DNA from: Microcaldota archaeon
GTDB taxonomy: Archaea; Micrarchaeota; Micrarchaeia; Norongarragalinales; UBA97
Assembly: GCA_016217775.1 (NCBI GenBank)
Contig: JACRGG010000101.1
Location: forward strand, 1 to 20,092
Direction: 5' to 3'
DNA: 20,092 nt
The notes under the pieces were generated by a model. It saw only the letters and a list, made by a program, of their open reading frames with translations, did no database searches and was not told the origin of the DNA. This document shows, in pieces, positions 7,059 through 15,003 of this stretch. Position 1 is the stretch's first letter. Each line of letters starts with the position of its first letter. A program made the translations under genes and the position numbers.

Positions 7059-10000
7059 TTGTTTAAGGGGCAAGCAAAGTATGCGGCGCTGTTCGCGCTC
7101 CTAGTTTTTTCCCTGACTCTATCCTACGCGCAGCTTCCGGACTCGAATTCCACAAGCGAGATTTTGCTTAATTCGAGTGATTCGGCCAGTTCGTCAAACG
7201 CTTCTATTAATTCAACAATAGAGCCAACTAATTCAACAAACGATACGATTGCTTCCAGCTCCATCAATTCCACGCAAGTTGCTGAAACAAACTTTTCTGC
7301 AGTTAACGAAAGCCAATCCGTTAATGAAACTACGCTCGTCAACGAAAGCCAGCCAGTCAATCAAACTTTTTTGGACGAAAGCGCGTTGAACGAAACTTTT
7401 TCTTCTGTTCAAAGCATTTCCTTGCCTTCCGCTACTGCCATTCCGGCAATATCTTCGTGCGGCGTTGTTTCCTCCAACTCGGTTCTTTCCTCTGACTTGG
7501 CTTCCTCCGCTTCCGCGGCCTGCTTGACAATCTCTTCGGATAACGTAGAGTTGGATTGCCAAAACCACTTGTTGGCGGGCAGCGGCGGAAAAGGAATCCT
7601 AGTTAGCGGCGCAAACAACGTTACTGTAAAAAACTGCAGGCTCTCCGGCTTTGATTTGGCGTTAAATGTTGAAAACTCGTTCAATACGGTAGTTTCCGGC
7701 AGCGTTTTTTCCAACGACTCGTACGGAGTCCTGCTCGATTATTCCTCAAGCAGCTTGATTAAAGCAAACTCGTTTTCATCCCTGCGCAACGCAATACTAC
7801 TTTCCGGTGACTCGAACTACAACTTAATCGACTCGAATCAAATCAGTTTTGTTGAAACCGCTTTCCACATAGGCTCTGCGTACCACTACTCGATTCCAGC
7901 GGATTCAAGCAAGTACCACAACGTTTTTTCAAACAACGCTGTTTCAAACTATTCGGACAAGGGCTTTTACTGCGGGGCGTGTTATTATTCTGTTTTCGAC
8001 AACAACAGTTTAGCCAATGAAGTAAAACCAATTTCACAATTCTCCGACCGCTCGTCCGGGTTTTTCCTCGAAGGGGCTTACAACAACCTTTCAAACAACG
8101 TGGTTGAAAACCCTCCCGGCAACGGGTTTACTCTTGGTGTCTACTCGCATTACAACAACTTTTCCTCCAACCAAGTCACGGGCGCGCTCTTGTCCGGCTT
8201 TAACGTCGTGGGTTCGGATTACTTGTTTTTCTTGAACAACTCGGTTCTCAACTCAACCGAGTACGGCTTGTTTTTGGAGGCTTCAAGAAACGCCGTGCTT
8301 TACTATAATTCGTTTTTGAACTCCGGGATTGCGGACGTTTGGTTTGCCAGCGGGACTAGGAACGTACTGGGCGTTGGGAACACGTGCGTGACCGGCCAGT
8401 TTTGGTTTAGCGACGGCAAGAGGCGGTGCGATTACCCCCTTCCCCAAACGCCGGGCTTGAGCGTTTCCCAACTTGTTTTGAATCCGACTTTGCAAAACTC
8501 TTCCTACTCTCTTTTAGTCGGCTTAAACCCGCTCGCGTCGCTTAAGCTTGTTGTAAAACAGGGCGGGGGCGCTAAAATATTGTCTCCAGCGCATAACGGC
8601 TCGCTCTTGTTTTCAACCAACGTGTCGGCGGGCTATAATACTTTCGAGTTCACCGCAACTTTGGATGGAATCACGGAGAAAAAGAATTTCACTCGAATAA
8701 TCGACTCTGATTTGCTGCCGGACTATTTCGAGAATTCGTTGAACACTAGCCCGCTTTTGGGCGATTCAGACAATAATGGTTTTCGCGACGATGTTGAAGA
8801 CATTGATTCCGATGGCTTGACTAACTACGCCGAGTTTTTGCTCAACACCAGCGCACTGAAAGCCGATACTGATTCGGACGGCCTCACTGATTTTTACGAA
8901 GTCGTGATGAGCTCGACTAACCCGACTCGAGCCGATAGTTTCTCTAAGGATGGGACTAGCGACGGGCAACTTGATTTTGATGAAGACAATTTGACTAACG
9001 TTCAAGAGCAGAAGTTTGGCTCTCATCCGTTTAAGGCTGATTCCGATGATGACGGGTTGAGCGATTACTTGGAAATGCAACTAGGCTCCAATCCAATTCT
9101 GCTCGACTCTGATTTTGACGGGCTGACGGATTTTGAGGAAGTGCAGCTAAACTCGAGTCCAACCAATAACCACTCGCTCTCGCCAAACCTGTTGGATGGT
9201 CAAGTGCCAATTGCGCAAACCCTCTCTAATTCTTCCGTTAATGCGTCTGTTACTCTCTATGCTTTCGGCTTGATTACTCCCTTCAACACTTTGGTGAAAG
9301 AAGAGGTGCATCCATTCCCGATGCTGTTGAACCTTTCAGGAATCTACTCGCCGATGGTTGAAGTCCAATCCAAGAAAAAATTTTCTGCAGCCACGATTCG
9401 AATCTATTTTGATAAAAGCAGGGTTGGCGATGCTTCCAAGCTGAAAATGTTTGTTTTCGACGAGGAGCAACGCATTCCAGTTGAAGAGCCTGTGCAAGGC
9501 GTTAATTTAGTTGAGGGTTTTGTTTGGGCGAACGTCACGCATTTTAGCTACCGGTTTTTGGCTGACGCGAGTGGTTGGCTGAAGGAATCCAGCATCGCGT
9601 GGAGCCGAGCTGACGTAATCTACTCTTCAGAGGAATTAATGCGCGTCAAGGCGAAAGTCAAAAACTTGGGTAACGCCGCGGCGTCTGGGGTTAAAGTGGA
9701 TTTTTACGCCGGCGACCCGGCCTCTGGAGGCGCGCTAATTGGTTCCAGTTTGGTTGACGTGCCGGCTGGAGGCTTTGCGTTTGCGTCAGTCGAGTGGCTG
9801 CCTGTTGCTGTTGACAAGGTTTTCGTCGTTGTCGACGGCTCTAACTCTATTGTCGAGGCGGATGAGTCGAACAATAAGGCGAGCCGAGAGTTTTTGCCAT
9901 TAGTGGATTCCGATGCTGATGGCTTGTCGGATGTTGAGGAAACCAGTTGCATGCGCGTTAACGAGCCTTACCGGCCCGTGTGCACTGATGCGTTCAACGC

Positions 10001-11963
10001 GGATTCGGACGGGGACGGATTGTCTGATGGCGAGGAGCTTGGCTCGTTCACGTTCTCCGGCGGTTACTTGCATTACTTTCCGTCAAGCGACCCCAACCTC
10101 ATGGATTCCGATGCGGATGGTTTAACTGATTTGGAGGAGTTCGAGGGCTGGCAAGCTAGCGTGATTCCAAAGCTTTTTGACTTGAAGCAAGTTTTGCTTA
10201 AGCTCGAGTCGGGAGAGGATTTCTCGCAGCATATCACTAACTACGCTGTTTCTTCCAACGCGTGGCTCTTTGACTCCGATAACGACGGATTAAACGATTC
10301 TTTTGAGCGCGAGCTTGGAGTCGACCCGCGCAAAATGGATTCCGACAATGACTTTATTCCAGACGCGGCGGATGACGACGCGAGCGCGGTTGAAACAAAC
10401 GCGCCGGCAATCACTGTTTATACCGTCAAGACTGGCATTGGGGATAAGAGCGGTTCTCCTACGATTTACGCCACTGTTTCCTACTCTGCGTTTGACGATT
10501 CTGGCATAGCGTACACTTTTGTGGGTAAAAACCAGTCTGGCGCGCTTTCAAGGCTTACTAGCGTTTCGTACGAGCCCGGTGTGTTCAACGAGCATTTTGA
10601 TGCCAAGCTCGACGCGTTGTTCGGGCAAGCGGCGATAGTGATTGTCGCAAACGACTTGAACGACAACTACAAGAGTGAAACCGCGTTGTATGTCGAGAGC
10701 ACGATTGTCGGGATTCAAAACAAGATCGTCCGGGACATTTTGTATCCTGATACTATGTTGGTAGGCACGAATTTTGGGACGTACCGTGGAGTTGAAATGG
10801 AGGTTTCGGATACTGTGGCTTTCGCCGCTTCTTTCTATCCGAATCCGCTTCAAGCACTGGTTTCTCAAGGAGATGCAGTTAAGGACGCTATTGGCTGGGA
10901 TGTGTTTGATAAGATTCTAGCTGGTTTCGAGTATAGGATGAGCCCATTGCGCGGTTCGGACTACGTTTTTTCAGTGTCTAACCTGCATATGCGAAACACT
11001 ACAGATAGCCACTTGGTGTTTAATGACAGTTGGAACACGGGTTTTGGAACGGGTTACGTTGCGGCGGGAATTGGCGAGGGGATTTTAGTCAGCAAGGGCG
11101 CTGGAATGATTGGCGGCTGGATTAAAACCGCTGCCGAATCCGGCAAGCTTGTTGAACTAGTTTCCAAAGCCAAGCCAGTCATTCAAGGCACGAAAGTCGT
11201 TGTCGGCACCGTAGTCAAAAACCAGTTTGCTATAGGTGCGGGAGCTGTCGGTGGAACTTACTTGCTTCACGAAATCTTTCCGAACAACGAGTTTGCCGGC
11301 ACGCTAAGCAGCCTATCCATCGGAGGAGCGCTAGCGCTTTCGACAGTAAGTTCTGCTACGGGTTGGAAAAAGTTTTCCACGTTAAGCGCGGCTGAGGAAC
11401 TAAGTTACCAGCGGTTAGGAACCAAGCTAACTGGATTAGGAAAAGACGTGAATGTTCTAGCCAAGCACTTGGATGAAACAACAGCAAAAAAGCTATTCAA
11501 CCTAGGAGAAAAAGAGCAGGCGGCGGTCTTCCGCGGTTTTGATAAACTAAGAAAACTCGGTTACACAGACGAACTAATAGCAAGCGTTTACAAGCAAAAC
11601 GGTGACTTAACCAAAACCCTAAAAATAACGAAAGACTCCAATGGACTAACAAGATGGTTGGAAGAAGGAACTGACACGAAGGGTTGGCAACATATTTACA
11701 AAAAACACGTTACTGGAGAGATTTCTGGCGGAACAAAGTTTTCAGACGTTTTTGGACAAAAGTCAGTTAAAGAAGTACAGGAAATGATTGAAACGACAGT
11801 TAACTCGGGTACGCCAGAAATGTTGCCGAGCGGCAATCTTGGTTATTATAGTACGTTTAAGACGCCTCAAGGAACTTTTAAGGAAGTTCTAGTAGTAGTT
11901 GGCGTGGATCCAAAGAAAGGTAGTGTAGGTTATGTCATATCTGCGTACCCGCCCAATGTGTGA
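7059..11963 (+). CDS. large surface protein with C-terminal toxin-like nuclease domain
   Basis: 1634 residues, TTG start with GGGTGA seven bp upstream. Signal peptide 1-24 (S-Y-A cut). 26-125 is a sequon-rich Asn/Ser/Thr region with repeated V-N-E-S-Q. About 140-450 is a right-handed beta-helix of the NosD type (N-N-V-T-V-K-N-C ladder). About 550-705 and 948-1106 are thrombospondin type-3-like calcium repeats (D-S-D-x-D-G-L-x-D-x-x-E), with a CARDB domain between them (about 845-945). 1328-1436 is Gly/Ala-rich and hydrophobic, like bacterial pre-toxin or translocation regions. The last 110 residues carry G-W-Q-H-I-Y-K-K-H-V (H1545, H1550) and end in V-I-S-A-Y-P, a layout seen in BECR-fold (barnase/EndoU/colicin-like) RNase toxins. 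There is no C-terminal anchor. The function as a contact-dependent or released polymorphic toxin is inferred; the fold assignment is tentative. Confidence 0.85.
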   Translation: MFKGQAKYAALFALLVFSLTLSYAQLPDSNSTSEILLNSSDSASSSNASINSTIEPTNSTNDTIASSSINSTQVAETNFSAVNESQSVNETTLVNESQPVNQTFLDESALNETFSSVQSISLPSATAIPAISSCGVVSSNSVLSSDLASSASAACLTISSDNVELDCQNHLLAGSGGKGILVSGANNVTVKNCRLSGFDLALNVENSFNTVVSGSVFSNDSYGVLLDYSSSSLIKANSFSSLRNAILLSGDSNYNLIDSNQISFVETAFHIGSAYHYSIPADSSKYHNVFSNNAVSNYSDKGFYCGACYYSVFDNNSLANEVKPISQFSDRSSGFFLEGAYNNLSNNVVENPPGNGFTLGVYSHYNNFSSNQVTGALLSGFNVVGSDYLFFLNNSVLNSTEYGLFLEASRNAVLYYNSFLNSGIADVWFASGTRNVLGVGNTCVTGQFWFSDGKRRCDYPLPQTPGLSVSQLVLNPTLQNSSYSLLVGLNPLASLKLVVKQGGGAKILSPAHNGSLLFSTNVSAGYNTFEFTATLDGITEKKNFTRIIDSDLLPDYFENSLNTSPLLGDSDNNGFRDDVEDIDSDGLTNYAEFLLNTSALKADTDSDGLTDFYEVVMSSTNPTRADSFSKDGTSDGQLDFDEDNLTNVQEQKFGSHPFKADSDDDGLSDYLEMQLGSNPILLDSDFDGLTDFEEVQLNSSPTNNHSLSPNLLDGQVPIAQTLSNSSVNASVTLYAFGLITPFNTLVKEEVHPFPMLLNLSGIYSPMVEVQSKKKFSAATIRIYFDKSRVGDASKLKMFVFDEEQRIPVEEPVQGVNLVEGFVWANVTHFSYRFLADASGWLKESSIAWSRADVIYSSEELMRVKAKVKNLGNAAASGVKVDFYAGDPASGGALIGSSLVDVPAGGFAFASVEWLPVAVDKVFVVVDGSNSIVEADESNNKASREFLPLVDSDADGLSDVEETSCMRVNEPYRPVCTDAFNADSDGDGLSDGEELGSFTFSGGYLHYFPSSDPNLMDSDADGLTDLEEFEGWQASVIPKLFDLKQVLLKLESGEDFSQHITNYAVSSNAWLFDSDNDGLNDSFERELGVDPRKMDSDNDFIPDAADDDASAVETNAPAITVYTVKTGIGDKSGSPTIYATVSYSAFDDSGIAYTFVGKNQSGALSRLTSVSYEPGVFNEHFDAKLDALFGQAAIVIVANDLNDNYKSETALYVESTIVGIQNKIVRDILYPDTMLVGTNFGTYRGVEMEVSDTVAFAASFYPNPLQALVSQGDAVKDAIGWDVFDKILAGFEYRMSPLRGSDYVFSVSNLHMRNTTDSHLVFNDSWNTGFGTGYVAAGIGEGILVSKGAGMIGGWIKTAAESGKLVELVSKAKPVIQGTKVVVGTVVKNQFAIGAGAVGGTYLLHEIFPNNEFAGTLSSLSIGGALALSTVSSATGWKKFSTLSAAEELSYQRLGTKLTGLGKDVNVLAKHLDETTAKKLFNLGEKEQAAVFRGFDKLRKLGYTDELIASVYKQNGDLTKTLKITKDSNGLTRWLEEGTDTKGWQHIYKKHVTGEISGGTKFSDVFGQKSVKEVQEMIETTVNSGTPEMLPSGNLGYYSTFKTPQGTFKEVLVVVGVDPKKGSVGYVISAYPPNV

Positions 11964-12511
11964 TTAAAATGAAAAAGTTTTGCATATCGTACAAATTGAG
12001 TCCCTCTTTGATTAATCAACTAAAAGAAAAATATACGTATGTTTGTTCAACGCTCATTATTACTATAAACGGTAAAGAACACAGTTACTTTGAATATATT
12101 GATTATTTGTTTTTAGGTTTTCTGATAGTATCTAACAAACTGGTTTACGCCAAAGATGATTTGCGAACCCGCCTAGATTTTATGGACGACCCGATTTACT
12201 TGAACTTCTATAAAAGCGGAAACAACGTGGAGGTGTCTCTTTTAAGCAGAGTTAGCGGGAAAGAGCAAGAAGTAGGCAAAACAGTAATTAGCGTAGCGGA
12301 ATTTACTGATGAAACCTGTCGTGTTGCGAATAAGTTTTTAAAAGAACTGCTTTCGTTAAACCCGGGCATTCGCGATACGAACGACGCAAACGATTATATG
12401 CTCTTGCTAGAAAATCTTTCCAGTCCAGTAGCGTTTGAACAATTATCTTCAAAACCCCGGTTGGCTGAATTATTAACTACTGCGACTACGGTTTGGAGCA
12501 GATTTATATGA
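11960..12511 (+). CDS. putative immunity protein for the adjacent toxin
   Basis: 183 residues, not recognised by sequence. It has no signal peptide or membrane segment, so it should stay in the cytoplasm, where an immunity protein against an imported nuclease would act. It starts at GTG 11960, overlapping the toxin stop by 4 bases (GTGA); ATG at 11969 is an alternative. Directly following a gene whose C-terminus is a toxin-like domain is the classic immunity position in polymorphic toxin loci. Its base composition is much lower in G+C than the N-terminal part of the toxin gene (17/60 in 12001-12060 against 35/60 in 9661-9720, counted by hand). Seen: position, overlap, composition. Inferred: immunity role. 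It could also be an unrelated small protein. Confidence 0.6.
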   Translation: MIKMKKFCISYKLSPSLINQLKEKYTYVCSTLIITINGKEHSYFEYIDYLFLGFLIVSNKLVYAKDDLRTRLDFMDDPIYLNFYKSGNNVEVSLLSRVSGKEQEVGKTVISVAEFTDETCRVANKFLKELLSLNPGIRDTNDANDYMLLLENLSSPVAFEQLSSKPRLAELLTTATTVWSRFI

Positions 12512-12996
12512 AGCAAGTTGTTTTAGCAATCTTTGTTGTGGCATTCTTGCTAGTTGGTTGCACTAATTATTCTTTGCTGCCTGGCTCAATTGATTTTGTT
12601 GGTGAAAGAAACGGAGAATTAGCGAATCTGCCAGTTTGCGCTAGTTCTCAACCGGTTTTGGAGGATTCTACGATTTATTGTTCAACCACCAAACAATGCA
12701 AGGACGTAATGATAAAATTTTTTCGGGAAACAACGCAGGTTAGCTTAAACACGAATATCTATCAAAATAAGAATGATACTGCCGCAAGAATGGATGATTA
12801 TCTCTATGCCCACTACTTGCTAACGTTAACTGAAGATTTCGCCTCTTGCAAGAACAACTCGTGTTTTTTTGGGTATTTTGACCCGGCTCCAGCAATAAGG
12901 CAAGCTAACGACGGTTGCCAGTACGAGTTTAATGTTCGCGTTCCAAAAAATTTGAGTGAAGAAGTCAAAAATCAGAACGGGGTTGGTTTTAAGTGA
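12508..12996 (+). CDS. small Cys-containing lipoprotein of unknown function
   Basis: ATG at 12508 overlaps the stop of the previous gene by 4 bases (ATGA). The first 18 residues form a short basic-hydrophobic signal ending in L-L-V-G-C, a lipobox with C18 as lipidation site, so the mature protein of about 145 residues should be anchored outside the membrane. Several further cysteines (Y-C-S-T-T-K-Q-C, C-K-N-N-S-C, G-C-Q-Y) may form disulfides. No family is recognised. Tight coupling to the toxin and immunity genes suggests an accessory role, for example surface attachment or a second, extracytoplasmic protection protein; this is inference only. A TTG at 12493 would give five more residues but spoils the signal peptide. 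Confidence 0.75.
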   Translation: MKQVVLAIFVVAFLLVGCTNYSLLPGSIDFVGERNGELANLPVCASSQPVLEDSTIYCSTTKQCKDVMIKFFRETTQVSLNTNIYQNKNDTAARMDDYLYAHYLLTLTEDFASCKNNSCFFGYFDPAPAIRQANDGCQYEFNVRVPKNLSEEVKNQNGVGFK

Positions 12997-13622
12997 GGAA
13001 AAAGGAAGGAACGGCAAGTGTTTTTGAAAAGTTGTTTGCGCCTTTAACTAAGCCTAAGGCAGTTTTTGAACTGCAAGTAAGGAACGCTTCTTATAAAAAA
13101 GCGTTTTTAAACTTGGTTTTAGCTGGCGTGTTTTCCGGGTTTGGGTTAGCTTCCTACTCGTTTCTTTCAAGCATATTCAATACTGTTTTTTCTTTAAACT
13201 CGCTTTTTGGCTTGGCAGTTGGAACAGTATTTTTTGCAGTAATTTTTACGTTATTTCAAGCAGTTTTAGTTCTAGGCGTTTATTCAACCCTTCATTTTTT
13301 TGGTTCAAACGCCAGCCTTAAAAAAATATTGCACTTGGTGGGAGTCTATTCAGTTCCGCTTAACCTGATAAGCGGGCTGCTTCTAGTGCTATTTTCTCTT
13401 TTAGGCCCGCTTGGTTTTGCATTGTTTTACTTGTTAAGCCTTCCGATAGGCGTTTACGGATTGTACTTGTTGTACCGGGCTTGCCGTGCTTCAAGCGATT
13501 CTTCAGCTGAAAAAACAGTTTTTTCAATGATTGTCGGCTTGTTTTTTGGCTTTATTTTTGCAGTAATCGCTTTGCTATCATTTTTCTTTGTTTTAGCAAG
13601 CGTGCCGAAAAGCGTGTTTTAA
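12993..13622 (+). CDS. Yip1-like multi-spanning membrane protein
   Basis: 209 residues with GTG start overlapping the previous stop by 4 bases (GTGA). A cytoplasmic N-terminus (F-E-K-L-F-A-P-L-T-K-P-K-A-V-F-E) precedes about five hydrophobic segments, near 37-58, 67-98, 113-138, 140-160 and 180-205. The F-x-x-P-x-x-x-F N-terminal pattern and the L-x-x-V-G-V-Y-S-V-P-L-N-L-I stretch between helices resemble archaeal Yip1-domain membrane proteins, whose role in archaea is not established. It is the last gene of the operon and may assist membrane placement or export of the surface proteins, or serve membrane-level protection. The family assignment is moderate; the membrane topology is clear from the sequence. 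Confidence 0.7.
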   Translation: MRKKEGTASVFEKLFAPLTKPKAVFELQVRNASYKKAFLNLVLAGVFSGFGLASYSFLSSIFNTVFSLNSLFGLAVGTVFFAVIFTLFQAVLVLGVYSTLHFFGSNASLKKILHLVGVYSVPLNLISGLLLVLFSLLGPLGFALFYLLSLPIGVYGLYLLYRACRASSDSSAEKTVFSMIVGLFFGFIFAVIALLSFFFVLASVPKSVF

Positions 13623-13651
13623 GCGCATAATTATCCTCCCACCAACACTCG

Positions 13652-13677
13652 CCTATAGTTATAGGAAGCTTTATAAG
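13652..13677 (+). promoter_or_regulatory. TATA box with adjacent 14-bp palindrome
   Basis: CCTATA-GT-TATAGG (13652-13665) is a perfect inverted repeat directly followed by GAAGC-TTTATAAG, a BRE-like and TATA element (13665-13677). The TATA spacing predicts transcription starting near 13699, at the GTG at 13697 of the ATPase gene. The palindrome abuts the BRE, so a protein bound there would affect TFB/TBP loading; the winged-helix ATPase itself is a candidate. Confidence 0.55.
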
Positions 13678-13696
13678 TATGGGTTTTCTTATATTT

Positions 13697-14977
13697 GTGT
13701 GGTGTTTGGTTTTGTTTGACGAGCCTTCGATTTGGGAACTCTACGGGCTTAAGGCCAACCCTTTTTCTACCTCTCCTCTTTTAGTCCGCGGGGGGCTTTT
13801 GCCGATTGAGCTTTTTCAGGGAAGAAAAGGGGAGCTTACCAGGCTAAGCAGGCTTTTTTCCTCATCAAACAGCACGCGCGCCCTAGTGTGCGGGGACGTG
13901 GGCGTGGGCAAGACTAGTTTTGTGAACTACGCGCGCCACCAGGCGATGCAAAAAGGGTATTTCACCCCGTTTAAGGAAATAGGCGTCAACAGCGACTGGA
14001 CTGCAACTGATTTTATGCTCAACACTCTTTACGCGTTTTACTCCACGCTTAAACTACAGAAGAAGACGATTGTAAGCAAGCAAGTTTTCGACAAGCTCGA
14101 GAGGCTAGTCGAACTGCCTTACAACCAAACAAAGCTAAGCGGAGCAAGCGCGCTTGGCGTTGGCGTTAGGTTTGCAAACGAAAGCGTTTCCCCGCCAACT
14201 ATTCCAAGCATGGCGCTAATGGATTTCGCGCAGCAATTGTTCAACGAATTGTTTGAAAAAACGGGCAAGCCGGTAATAATTCACTACAATAACTTAGAGA
14301 ACGTTCCGGAACAGTCGTTACGAAAATTGTACGACGACTTGCGCGACTTCTTCCAGTCCGAGCACGTGCACTTTGTTTTCGTAGGCAACTTTGCGGTGCA
14401 CTCATTGTTTCAAAGCATGCCGCGGGTCGCATCCACTCTTTCCGACACTCCCCTTATAATAAGCGAGCTTCCGCTAGACCAAATCGAGCTGATCTTGGAG
14501 TCGCGCATTAAGGCGCTTCGAATCAGCGAGGGGCTGAACTATGTTGTTCCGTACTCGCGCGAAGCACTAGTCGCCCTCTACGGCTTGTACGGGGGGAACG
14601 TGCGTAACATCCTGAACAGCTTTTCCGCAGCAGTCATCGAGTCGACTAATGAAAAGCCAGTGGTGCTTGGCAAAACCCTGTTGGCTAGCGTGCTTAATAG
14701 CCTTGTCGAAAAACGCCATCTTGTAGGTATTACGCAGGCGCGCGCGAAAGACGTGCTTCTAGAGGCCGTGCGCCGCCCCGAAGTCACCAATCGCGAGTTG
14801 TCTAAACACACTAAGATAGCACGCTCGAACGTCTCGTATTACCTGCGCGAGCTGGAGAAAAAAGGCTGCATTTACCTCCGCCGCCGCGACGGCAAAGACA
14901 AGTACTATTGCGTAGAGCCCAGCCTGCGCTGGCTATTGCTTGAAAAACGCGTTCAATTAGAAAAACAAGCGCAATAG
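13697..14977 (+). CDS. AAA-superfamily ATPase with C-terminal winged helix
   Basis: About 426 residues, resembling archaeal ATPases of the ORC1/Cdc6-like (AAA_16) group. It opens with L-Y-G-L-K-A-N-P-F, a hallmark of these proteins. Walker A is G-D-V-G-V-G-K-T-S (about 66-74). The Walker B strand reads V-I-I-H-Y-N-N-L-E (about 190), without the usual Asp at its end. The C-terminus is a winged helix (E-V-T-N-R-E-L-S-K-H-T-K-I-A-R-S-N-V-S-Y followed by a basic wing, R-R-R-D-G-K-D-K-Y). This suggests a DNA-binding, ATP-regulated protein, perhaps a transcription regulator or initiator-like factor. The TATA position argues against the ATG at 13679; GTG 13697 fits best, and TTG 13712 is possible. 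It is convergent with abiEii, 26 bp apart, and lies between the toxin operon and the AbiE genes. Confidence 0.85.
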   Translation: MWCLVLFDEPSIWELYGLKANPFSTSPLLVRGGLLPIELFQGRKGELTRLSRLFSSSNSTRALVCGDVGVGKTSFVNYARHQAMQKGYFTPFKEIGVNSDWTATDFMLNTLYAFYSTLKLQKKTIVSKQVFDKLERLVELPYNQTKLSGASALGVGVRFANESVSPPTIPSMALMDFAQQLFNELFEKTGKPVIIHYNNLENVPEQSLRKLYDDLRDFFQSEHVHFVFVGNFAVHSLFQSMPRVASTLSDTPLIISELPLDQIELILESRIKALRISEGLNYVVPYSREALVALYGLYGGNVRNILNSFSAAVIESTNEKPVVLGKTLLASVLNSLVEKRHLVGITQARAKDVLLEAVRRPEVTNRELSKHTKIARSNVSYYLRELEKKGCIYLRRRDGKDKYYCVEPSLRWLLLEKRVQLEKQAQ

Positions 14978-15003
14978 AAAAGCGCGTGATATTCTTTATT
15001 TGC

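Noticed and set aside
7030..7062. Programmed frameshift joining the protease to the toxin protein
   Set aside because: The second gene has its own ribosome-binding site (GGGTGA), start codon and signal peptide, so a fusion is unnecessary.
8700..10380. Regularly spaced similar DNA words (GATTCNGANGNNGG-like), suggestive of a repeat array
   Set aside because: They encode the D-S-D-x-D-G-L calcium-binding repeats of the toxin protein; spacing is irregular and they lie in frame, so there is no CRISPR or DNA repeat element.
13679..13696. ATG 13679 as start of the winged-helix ATPase
   Set aside because: It overlaps the end of the TATA box, hence lies upstream of the predicted transcript start.
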